A DNA stretch of 64,000 bases, taken from assembly GCF_036227265.1 (NCBI RefSeq), contig NZ_CP109446.1, positions 5,462,001 to 5,526,000 of the forward strand, written 5' to 3'. Under the pieces are notes generated by a model. The model did no database searches and was not told the DNA's origin. It saw nothing but the letters and a program-made list of their open reading frames with translations. Below are positions 1-7,105 of this stretch, piece after piece (within the stretch, counting starts at the first letter, position 1; every line of letters begins with the position of its first letter). The translations under genes and the position numbers were made by a program. Source of the stretch: Streptomyces sp. NBC_01476. Its GTDB lineage: Bacteria > Actinomycetota > Actinomycetes > Streptomycetales > Streptomycetaceae.

Positions 1-1
1 C

Positions 2-292
2 GCCGCCGCGATCGGCGGCCCGGCGCCCGTCGCGGGCCCGGCCGCCCTCGGGCTGCTGCTCTTCACCGCCCGGCTGCTGGCCCGCCACGGCCACCCCGGA
101 CCCGCCGCGGCCGGCCTCGGCGCCGCCTGCGCGGCCGAGGCGCTGACCCTCGCCGCCGTCCCGCTCCACCCGCACCTGGCAGGCGCCACCGCCGAAGCGG
201 TGATCTGCGGCGCCGCCGCCCTCGCGCTCGCCGTCCAGGCGTTCCGCGTACTGCCCCGCGCCTCGGCCCACCGCGGCCCGGTGCGCCCATGA
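2..292 (+). CDS. C-terminal end of a polytopic membrane protein (5' truncated)
   Basis: An open frame enters from the left edge and stops with TGA at 290-292, giving 96 residues of a protein whose start lies outside the window. The visible part is strongly hydrophobic and rich in Ala, Gly and Leu. It has two or three candidate membrane helices separated by short basic or His-containing loops, and a short basic tail. No catalytic motif is visible. It lies about 100 bp ahead of a sugar-nucleotide epimerase gene and a spherulin-4-like gene. By context it may be a polysaccharide exporter or other envelope membrane protein, but the family cannot be assigned from this fragment. Confidence 0.6.
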   Translation, partial: AAAIGGPAPVAGPAALGLLLFTARLLARHGHPGPAAAGLGAACAAEALTLAAVPLHPHLAGATAEAVICGAAALALAVQAFRVLPRASAHRGPVRP

Positions 293-395
293 CTTCCGTA
301 CCCCCCGAACCAGGAGACTTCGTGACCACCCACCGACCCGATCCCCGAGCCCTGCCCGCCGCTCCGCGCCCGTGTCCCACCCCGGGAGGCGCGCG

Positions 396-1307
396 ATGAG
401 AGTCCTGTTGCTGGGGGCCGACGGATTCCTGGGGCGGCACGTCGCCGAGCGGCTGCTGGCCGACCCGGCGGTGCAGCTCACCGCGCTCGGGCGCAGCGAC
501 GAGTCGGACGTGCGGTTCGACCTGTCCAGCGGGGCGCCCGGCGTCCTCGCCCGTTACCTGGACGCCGTCCACCCAGGAGTGCTGATCAACTGCGCCGGTG
601 CCACCCGCGGCAACGCCCGGGACCTGACCCGGCAGAACACCGTCGCGGTCGCCACCGTCTGCGAGGCGATGCGCCGCAGCTCGGTCGCCGCCCGGCTGGT
701 CCAGGTGGGCTGCGCCTCGGAGTACGGCCCCTCGCCGGCCGGCTCCTCCACCGGCGAGGACGCGGCGCCGCGGCCCGGCGGCCCGTACGGCGTCAGCAAG
801 CTCGCCGCCACCGAACTCGTCCTCGGCTCCGGCCTGGACGCCGTGGTGCTGCGGGTCTTCAGCCCGGTCGGCCCCGGTACCCCGACCGGCTCCCCGATGG
901 GCCGGATCGCCGAAGCGCTCCGCCGGACCATGCAGAACGGCGACCCGGAGCTGAAACTCGGCGGCCTCGGCGTCCAGCGTGACTTCATCGACGCGCGGGA
1001 TGTCGCCCGGGCCGTGCACGCCGCCTCGCTCTCCGCCGCCCAGGGCGTGGTGAACATCGGCAGCGGCCGGGCCGTACGCCTGCGGGACATGGCCGCCGCC
1101 CTCGCGCACGTGGCCGGCTACGACGGGATGCTCCACGAACTGGACGACCCGTCCCACGGGCCGGCCCAGCCGCCGTACCCCGACGGCTGCGGGTCCTGGC
1201 AGCAGGCGGACGTCCGTACCGCCCGCGACCGGCTCGGCTGGCGGCCGCGGATCGGCCTGGAGGAGTCCCTGGCCGATGTGTGGATGGAGGCGGCATGCCG
1301 CGTCTGA
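396..1307 (+). CDS. NAD-dependent epimerase/dehydratase (extended SDR)
   Basis: An extended short-chain dehydrogenase of 303 residues that should act on a nucleotide sugar in the cytoplasm. The N-terminal Rossmann motif GADGFLG begins about residue 7. The active-site pair is visible as Y-G-V-S-K in PYGVSKLAATE, and the family motif FSPVGPGTP follows. The ATG at 396 is preferred over the upstream GTG (372) because GGGAGG lies just before it and the Rossmann strand starts immediately after. The 3' end overlaps the next gene by 13 bp, so the two are probably translationally coupled. The substrate is unknown; the neighbour suggests cell-surface glycan synthesis. Confidence 0.85.
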   Translation: MRVLLLGADGFLGRHVAERLLADPAVQLTALGRSDESDVRFDLSSGAPGVLARYLDAVHPGVLINCAGATRGNARDLTRQNTVAVATVCEAMRRSSVAARLVQVGCASEYGPSPAGSSTGEDAAPRPGGPYGVSKLAATELVLGSGLDAVVLRVFSPVGPGTPTGSPMGRIAEALRRTMQNGDPELKLGGLGVQRDFIDARDVARAVHAASLSAAQGVVNIGSGRAVRLRDMAAALAHVAGYDGMLHELDDPSHGPAQPPYPDGCGSWQQADVRTARDRLGWRPRIGLEESLADVWMEAACRV

Positions 1308-2116
1308 TCCCGCCCTGGGACACCGCGTTCCGCGCCCTCGGCGCGGGCGGCGACGGCGTGCCCCGGGGCCGTACGGTCACCGGCACCGCCGGGACCCGCG
1401 ACCGTACCGGCTTCGGCGTGCCCGCCTTCGCGCACCCGCTGGTCGCGCCCGCCGAGTGGGCCGAACTGGCCCGGCCGGGGGCGCCGTTGGACTGGGTGGC
1501 CTTCGACGTGGCCCGCGGGCCCGGCAGCCGCCCCGACCCGCTCCACGCCGAAGCCCTCACCCGGGTCCGTGAGAACGGCGTCCCGGTCCTCGGACTGCTG
1601 GACACCGCGCACGGCATCCGGCCCTTCGGCGAGCTGGTCTCGGACGCCTCGCACTACCTCGACTGGTACCGGGTGGACGGCTTCTACCTGGACCGGGCGC
1701 CGACCCTGCGCGGCGGCGCCGCCGAGTGCCGGCGGGTGGTGACCACCCTGCGGGCGCTGCTCGACGCGGACCGCCGCCCCGGTGTGCCGCCGCTGGTGGT
1801 GCTGGCCCCCGGCGTCCACCCGTACCCGGGATACGCCGAGTTCGCCGACCAGCTGGTCACCTTCAACGGCCCGTGGACCCGTTACCGCTGGTCGGAGGCC
1901 CCGCAGTGGACCGCCTCCTACCCGCCCACCCGCTTCGCCCACCTCGTGCACGGCGTACCCGAGGCGCACCTGGACACCGCGCTGCGGGTCGCCCGCTGGC
2001 AGGGGGCGGGCACGGTGTGCTTCACCGACCGCACCGACCGGGAGGGCGCCGACCCGTGGGCCGGACTGCCCGGATACTGGCACGAAGCGGTCCGGAAGGT
2101 GCGCCGGCAGGGTTAG
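1295..2116 (+). CDS. Spherulation-specific family 4 (spherulin 4-like) protein
   Basis: A 273-residue protein resembling the spherulin-4 family, a TIM-barrel-like group related to glycoside hydrolases and often found in exopolysaccharide clusters. Visible family features are the N-terminal PRLIPPWD segment, a strand with DWVAFDVARG, the central DWYRVDGFYLDRAP acidic segment, and the GVHPYPGY and CFTDR motifs near the end. There is no signal peptide, so it would stay in the cytoplasm unless exported unusually. The ATG at 1295 follows GGAGG by 4 nt; an upstream GTG at 1280 is in frame but lies before the Shine-Dalgarno. Enzymatic activity is not demonstrated for close relatives as far as I know. 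Confidence 0.8.
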   Translation: MPRLIPPWDTAFRALGAGGDGVPRGRTVTGTAGTRDRTGFGVPAFAHPLVAPAEWAELARPGAPLDWVAFDVARGPGSRPDPLHAEALTRVRENGVPVLGLLDTAHGIRPFGELVSDASHYLDWYRVDGFYLDRAPTLRGGAAECRRVVTTLRALLDADRRPGVPPLVVLAPGVHPYPGYAEFADQLVTFNGPWTRYRWSEAPQWTASYPPTRFAHLVHGVPEAHLDTALRVARWQGAGTVCFTDRTDREGADPWAGLPGYWHEAVRKVRRQG

Positions 2117-2186
2117 CGGGCCCGGCGGCCGGTCCGGCGACCGGCATGTGACCCGAAAGTGTCTCGGTCCTCGGACCTGGGGTCTT

Positions 2187-2212
2187 GGAATGAAGACCGG
2201 CGTGGCAGTGTT
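2187..2212 (+). promoter_or_regulatory. Sigma-R type promoter of moeZ
   Basis: GGAAT at 2187-2191 and GTT at 2210-2212 are separated by exactly 18 nt. This is the consensus spacing of sigma-R (SigR/SigH) thiol-stress promoters. It lies about 90 nt before the moeZ GTG, so it would give a short leader. Confidence 0.75.
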
Positions 2213-2299
2213 GAAGGGTTCGCGCGTGCGGGCAGCGGTTCCGGCCGGTGCGCGCATCCACAGTCTGATGACCGACCCAACCGTATTGCTGAGGTCTCT

Positions 2300-3478
2300 G
2301 TGTCGCTGCCACCCCTGGTCGAGCCGGCCGCCGAGCTCACCGTTGACGAGGTCCGCAGGTATTCGCGTCACCTGATCATCCCCGATGTGGGCATGGACGG
2401 GCAGAAGCGGCTGAAGAACGCCAAGGTGCTGGTCGTCGGGGCCGGCGGCCTCGGTTCGCCGGCCCTGATGTACCTGGCCGCGGCGGGCGTCGGCACGCTC
2501 GGCATCGTCGAGTTCGACGAGGTCGACGAGTCGAACCTGCAGCGCCAGATCATCCACAGCCAGGCCGACATCGGCCGGCCCAAGGCCGAGTCCGCCCGGG
2601 AAACCGTCAAGGGCATCAACCCGTATGTGAACGTCGTCCTGCACGAGGTCCGGCTCGAGTCGGACAACGTGATGGAGATCTTCGCCGACTACGACCTGAT
2701 CATCGACGGCACCGACAACTTCGCGACCCGCTACCTGGTCAACGACGCGTGCGTGCTGCTGAACAAGCCCTACGTCTGGGGCTCGATCTACCGCTTCGAC
2801 GGTCAGGCGTCGGTCTTCTGGTCCGAGCACGGCCCCTGCTACCGCTGCCTCTACCCGGAGCCCCCGCCCCCCGGCATGGTCCCCTCCTGCGCCGAGGGCG
2901 GCGTCCTCGGCGTGCTCTGCGCCTCCATCGGCTCCATCCAGGTCAACGAGGCCATCAAGCTGCTGGCCGGCATCGGCGAGCCGCTGCTCGGCCGCCTGAT
3001 GATCTACGACGCCCTGGAGATGACCTACCGCCAGGTCAAGGTCCGCAAGGACCCCAACTGCGCGGTCTGCGGCGAGAACCCGACGGTCACCGAGCTCATC
3101 GACTACGAGGCCTTCTGCGGCGTCGTCTCCGAAGAGGCCCAGGAGGCCGCGCTCGGCTCCACGATCACTCCCAAGCAGCTCAAGGAGTGGATCGACGACG
3201 GCGAGAACATCGAGATCATCGACGTCCGCGAGCCGAACGAGTACGAGATCGTCTCCATCCCGGGCGCCAAGCTCATCCCGAAGGACCAGTTCCTGCTCGG
3301 CTCGGCCCTGGAGCACCTGCCCCAGGACAAGCGGATCGTCCTTCACTGCAAGACGGGCGTCCGCAGCGCCGAGGTCCTGGCGGTCCTGAAGGCCGCGGGC
3401 TTCGCCGACGCGGTCCACGTCGGCGGCGGCGTCATCGGCTGGGTCAACACGATCGAGCCCGAGAAGCCGGTCTACTAG
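2300..3478 (+). CDS. moeZ: Adenylyltransferase/sulfurtransferase MoeZ (ThiF plus rhodanese)
   Basis: A 392-residue two-domain protein that adenylates and thiocarboxylates ubiquitin-like sulfur carriers such as MoaD, ThiS or CysO. Residues ~20-265 are the E1/ThiF domain, with the nucleotide loop VGAGGLG (~46-52), the DxxxxSNLQRQ arginine segment, and two CxxC zinc pairs (CYRC and CAVC). Residues ~287-388 are a rhodanese domain with active-site loop HCKTGVRS. The GTG at 2300 is chosen because GAGG sits 5 nt upstream and the conserved N-terminus SLPPLVEP begins there; the frame is open further upstream without support. It is preceded by a sigma-R promoter, which links sulfur transfer to thiol stress. 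A strong hairpin follows the stop codon. Confidence 0.95.
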   Translation: MSLPPLVEPAAELTVDEVRRYSRHLIIPDVGMDGQKRLKNAKVLVVGAGGLGSPALMYLAAAGVGTLGIVEFDEVDESNLQRQIIHSQADIGRPKAESARETVKGINPYVNVVLHEVRLESDNVMEIFADYDLIIDGTDNFATRYLVNDACVLLNKPYVWGSIYRFDGQASVFWSEHGPCYRCLYPEPPPPGMVPSCAEGGVLGVLCASIGSIQVNEAIKLLAGIGEPLLGRLMIYDALEMTYRQVKVRKDPNCAVCGENPTVTELIDYEAFCGVVSEEAQEAALGSTITPKQLKEWIDDGENIEIIDVREPNEYEIVSIPGAKLIPKDQFLLGSALEHLPQDKRIVLHCKTGVRSAEVLAVLKAAGFADAVHVGGGVIGWVNTIEPEKPVY

Positions 3479-3500
3479 CCGGAGCAGCGGTCCCGAAGCG

Positions 3501-3543
3501 ACGCGTAAGGGGCGGCCCCCATGGGGTGCCGCCCCTTACGCGT
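3501..3543. terminator. Strong hairpin terminator between convergent genes
   Basis: A perfect 16-bp stem (3501-3516 with 3528-3543, starting ACGCGTAAGG) encloses an 11-nt loop. It lies between moeZ and the convergent membrane gene and could serve both. There is no clear T-tract, as is common in Streptomyces. Confidence 0.75.
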
Positions 3544-3595
3544 GCCCGCCGGCCTCTTCAGGCGCGGGTACGCACCTCCGCCGCCCGCCGGGGAG

Positions 3596-6514
3596 CTACA
3601 GGGCGCCCTTGCGGGTCAGGTGGGTGAAGGAGAGCCAGCCGGGGAGGACCGGGAGCCAGAAGGTCAGCAGGCGGAAGAAGAGCACCGCGGGGGTGGCGAC
3701 CTCCTTCGGCAGGCCGGCCGCGATGAGGCCACCGGTGAGGGCGAGTTCGACCGCGCCGACGCCGCCCGGGGTGGGCGCCGCCGAGCCGAGCGCGTTGCCC
3801 GCGAGGAAGACCACCGCGATGGCGGCGTAGCTGAGGTGCCCGCCGAACGCCCGTACACAGCCGTCCAGACAGATCACGAAGCAGACCGTCAGCATCAGGG
3901 TGCCGCCGATGCCGGTGAGCAGCTTGGCGGGGCGCTGGAGCACATCCAGCATGCGCGGTACGACACCCGCGAAGAGCGCCCGCACCCGGGTGGAGACGAA
4001 CTTCCGCAGCACCGGCACGGTGGCCACCACGAGCACCAGCACGCCGGCGGTGAGCAGCCCCGCCATGACCGTACGGGACGGCGACAGCGACGGCGTCTTC
4101 TCGGTGCCGGTGATGAAACCGAAGGTCATCAGCAGCATCACGTGCGAGCCCAGCCCGACCAGCTGGGACGCGCCGACGCTGGCGACCGCGAGCCCGGGCC
4201 GTACCCCCGCCTTCTGCAGGTAGCGCGTGTTGAGCGCCACGCCACCGACCGCGGCCGGTGCCACCAGCTTCACGAAGGACCCGGCGACCTGCGCCTGGAC
4301 GGTCCGCAGCAGCGACAGCCGTTCGGGTACGAAACCGGCCAGCGCGCAGGCCGCGGCGACGTAACTGGCGGCCGAACCGAGGACCGCGATCACCGCCCAG
4401 CGCCAGTCCGCGTTGACGATCGCGTCACCGATCGGCACCGAACTGAGCTGGGAGAGCAGGAAGTACGCGGCGAAGGCGCCGGCGATGACGGTGACCAGCG
4501 TGCGCGGCTTGATGCGCTCCAGCCGGACGGGCTCGACCGGGGCCTGCGGCCGGATCAGCAGCACCTGCTGCCGGATCCGTACCAGCAGATCCTCCTCGCG
4601 CACCTCCTCCAGCGCGTCCTCGATGGCCCGCTTCTCCGCCTTGTCCTCGGCCTTCCGCTCGGCCTTGGACTTCGCCTTGACCAGGCTCGGGTCCTCCGCC
4701 TCGCCGTGCTCCACGGCGTGCTTGTGCTCGCGCGCCTCGCGGCCGGCCGCGGACGCGGCGAGCACCGCGTCCCGTTCACGCTGGGCCCGCGCCCTGGCCA
4801 GCACTTTCAGCTGGTGCCGGGTGTCGCGGCTGAGCGCGATCGGCTGGAGCAGCGGCAGCGACGCGGCGACCGCGTCGGGGCCGAGCACGGACAGCGCGGA
4901 GGCGACCGCGCGCTCCGGGCCGACCCGCAGCGCCAGCGTGGTCAGCAGCTGGGCGATGTCCATCCGCAGCACGATGTCGCCGGCCGCGATCTCACCGCCG
5001 CGCAGATCGGTCAGGAACACCCGGCCGTTCCGGTCCACCAGCAGCGACTCGCCGACCAGCCTGCGGTGCGCGATCCGCCGCGACTGCAGGTGTTTCACCT
5101 GGGTCCACGCCTCGCGCAGCAGCTCGTCGGTGATCTCCTCGTCGCCGAGCGTGTCGAACCGGCTGCCGCCGATGTGCTCGTAGACCAGCATCACCGCGTC
5201 CGGGCCCAGCTCGGAGGTGGCGATCAGCTTGGGCGCGTTGGCACCGGCCGCGATGGCCGCGTACGCGAGCAGCGCCTCCTGCTCCAGCGCCTGCCGCAGC
5301 GACAGCAGGCTCCGGCGCTGGGTGATGCCGCCGACCAGCGAGAGCCGGCGCCAGGAGCGGTAGAAGAAGCCGTGCGCCTGCTGCTCACGGTCCACCACGG
5401 TCACGTCGAGCGGCGGCCCGTCCTCCAGGGTGACGAGATAGGCACGGCCGCGGTCGGAGTCGGCGTTCTCCGGGCTGCGCTCCAGCACCCGGCGGGCGGT
5501 CAGCGGCGCGAAACCGACCCGGCGCAGGCCCGCCAGCAGGTTCTGGCCGGTGGGGCGGACATTCGGCGAGCCGATCGCGTAGACCGTGCCGTAGGCGACC
5601 GTCCAGCCGATCAGTACGGTCAGCGCGATCGAGAACGGGGTGGTGTAGCCGCCGACCAGCACCGCGAAGGCGTCCAGCAGCAGCACCACCCAGAAGGCCA
5701 CCCGCCAGCGCGGGCGCCGGGCCATCCCGACCGCGGTGACATACGCGATCACCGGCGCCAGATAGCCGTGCACCGGGTCGGTCATGCCGATGCCGGAGGG
5801 GGCGTTGTGGGAGAGCGCCTCCCGGATCGCGTGCGGTGCCGCGTTGCTCACCCACAGGTCGGTGGCGAGCGCGGTGCCGTGGGCGAGCACGGCCGCCAGC
5901 ACGCCGTCGGCGATCCGCAGGCCGTCCCGTTTGACCAGCCGCTCGACCGCGAAGGCGACCGGCACGATCAGGACGGCGATGCTCGCGGTCAGACCGGCGA
6001 AGGAGGCCAGCGCGTCGGGCGCGTGGTCGGCGCCCTTGGAGATGTCGGTCTCCAGGCCGGTGGTGGTGGCGTGCGCGAAGCCGGCCACGGCCAGCACCAC
6101 GGCGATACCGAGCAGGCCGAAGATGAAACGGACGAGGTCGGCGGGGCGGTGGACACGGGCCGCGAGCAGGGGTTCGTCACCGGACACCGCGACCCGGGTA
6201 GCACCGGCGTCGTGGGCCGCGTCGTCGCACTCCTCAGAGTCCGGGTCCGGGTCGGGGTCGGACTCCGAGCCGGGGCCGGGGTCCTTGCCGGGGGTCCGGC
6301 GCGGGCCCGGTGGCCGGTCCGCGGCCTTGCCCGGCGGCTTCAGGGCGCTGGGGCTCTTGATGACGCCGGACTCCTCCAGGACCGGCCCGGCCTCGACGGA
6401 GGCGGGGGCGCGGGTCGCCCCGGACGCGGGCAGCGGCGCATGGACGCGGGTGGCCTCTCCGGCCTCCTCCGCGCCCTGCTGGTCACCCGTGGTCTCTTCT
6501 TGATCTCGTATCAC
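3596..6514 (-). CDS. Polytopic membrane protein: TM domain, kinase-like domain, LPG-synthase-type TM domain
   Basis: A 972-residue integral membrane protein with three parts. Residues ~1-90 are disordered and rich in Glu, Asp and Pro. Residues ~110-340 hold several membrane helices. Residues ~370-600 resemble a degenerate protein-kinase/AarF fold: the catalytic-loop position reads IAHRRL where HRD or HGD is expected, and the metal-binding position reads LTDLRGG rather than DFG. A charged coiled segment rich in Lys, Glu and Ala (~605-665) leads to ~690-970, which matches the lysylphosphatidylglycerol-synthase/AglD-type transmembrane domain (YbhN family), including NALGSAAPTPGGVGAVE. No aminoacyl-transferase domain is present. 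The GTG at 6514 lacks a strong Shine-Dalgarno, so the exact start is uncertain. Confidence 0.8.
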   Translation of the reverse strand: MIRDQEETTGDQQGAEEAGEATRVHAPLPASGATRAPASVEAGPVLEESGVIKSPSALKPPGKAADRPPGPRRTPGKDPGPGSESDPDPDPDSEECDDAAHDAGATRVAVSGDEPLLAARVHRPADLVRFIFGLLGIAVVLAVAGFAHATTTGLETDISKGADHAPDALASFAGLTASIAVLIVPVAFAVERLVKRDGLRIADGVLAAVLAHGTALATDLWVSNAAPHAIREALSHNAPSGIGMTDPVHGYLAPVIAYVTAVGMARRPRWRVAFWVVLLLDAFAVLVGGYTTPFSIALTVLIGWTVAYGTVYAIGSPNVRPTGQNLLAGLRRVGFAPLTARRVLERSPENADSDRGRAYLVTLEDGPPLDVTVVDREQQAHGFFYRSWRRLSLVGGITQRRSLLSLRQALEQEALLAYAAIAAGANAPKLIATSELGPDAVMLVYEHIGGSRFDTLGDEEITDELLREAWTQVKHLQSRRIAHRRLVGESLLVDRNGRVFLTDLRGGEIAAGDIVLRMDIAQLLTTLALRVGPERAVASALSVLGPDAVAASLPLLQPIALSRDTRHQLKVLARARAQRERDAVLAASAAGREAREHKHAVEHGEAEDPSLVKAKSKAERKAEDKAEKRAIEDALEEVREEDLLVRIRQQVLLIRPQAPVEPVRLERIKPRTLVTVIAGAFAAYFLLSQLSSVPIGDAIVNADWRWAVIAVLGSAASYVAAACALAGFVPERLSLLRTVQAQVAGSFVKLVAPAAVGGVALNTRYLQKAGVRPGLAVASVGASQLVGLGSHVMLLMTFGFITGTEKTPSLSPSRTVMAGLLTAGVLVLVVATVPVLRKFVSTRVRALFAGVVPRMLDVLQRPAKLLTGIGGTLMLTVCFVICLDGCVRAFGGHLSYAAIAVVFLAGNALGSAAPTPGGVGAVELALTGGLIAAGLPKEVATPAVLFFRLLTFWLPVLPGWLSFTHLTRKGAL

Positions 6515-6603
6515 CAGTCACCGCCCGGACGATGGTGGCACGACGGATGTGCGGTTGGCACCGGAACCCCCCGGTGTCGGCGGTCTGGGGCAGGATGGGC
6601 GGG

Positions 6604-6999
6604 ATGAGCGACGAGTACGACCCCGCAGCGCCCTCCCCTTTCGCCGAACGGGTGCTCGACACGGTGGACCTGATCCCGCCCGGCAAGGTCATGACCTACG
6701 GCGATGTGGCCGAGTGGCTCGGCGAGGGCGGCCCCCGGCAGGTCGGCCGGGTGCTGGCGCTGTACGGCAGCGGGGTCCCCTGGTGGCGGGTCGTACGGTC
6801 CGACGGGGTGCTGCTGCCCGGGCACGAGCTGCGCGCCCTGGACGCCTACCGCGCCGAGGGAACGCCGCTGCGGGAGGCGGGACCGGCCGGCGAGGGCCAC
6901 GTACCGCGGGTGAACATGCGCCGGGCCCGCTGGGACGGCGGGGCGCAGGACACGGCCGGTCCCGCCGGCGCGGCGAGCGGCGACGGCGGAGACGGGTGA
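6604..6999 (+). CDS. Alkyltransferase-like protein (ATL; MGMT fold without catalytic Cys)
   Basis: A 131-residue protein of the MGMT C-terminal-domain family. Real O6-alkylguanine transferases carry PCHRV; here the site reads PWWRV (residues 59-63), so the acceptor Cys is Trp. That is diagnostic of ATL proteins, which bind O6-alkylguanine lesions and hand them to nucleotide excision repair. The rest of the fold is present: VLDTVDLIPPGKVMTYGDVA, then the RQVGRVLALYGSG recognition region, then VLLPGHEL. The tail beyond residue ~110 is low complexity. The ATG at 6604 is preferred; ATG 6595 is possible. It lies next to adnA, fitting a repair neighbourhood. Confidence 0.85.
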   Translation: MSDEYDPAAPSPFAERVLDTVDLIPPGKVMTYGDVAEWLGEGGPRQVGRVLALYGSGVPWWRVVRSDGVLLPGHELRALDAYRAEGTPLREAGPAGEGHVPRVNMRRARWDGGAQDTAGPAGAASGDGGDG

Positions 7000-7105
7000 C
7001 GGCCGGAAGGTCATGTCATCCAGCTTCCGCCATCCGGGGGCCGATCATGCGCACGACCGACCGTCCGGAGTACATTGCCCGACCACCACGAAACCGGCTG
7101 ATCAC

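Noticed and set aside
3521..6607. Plus-strand frame of about 1,000 codons opposite the LPG/kinase-like gene
   Set aside because: Antisense to a protein with clear membrane and domain structure; the translation is Arg/Gln/Gly-rich noise.
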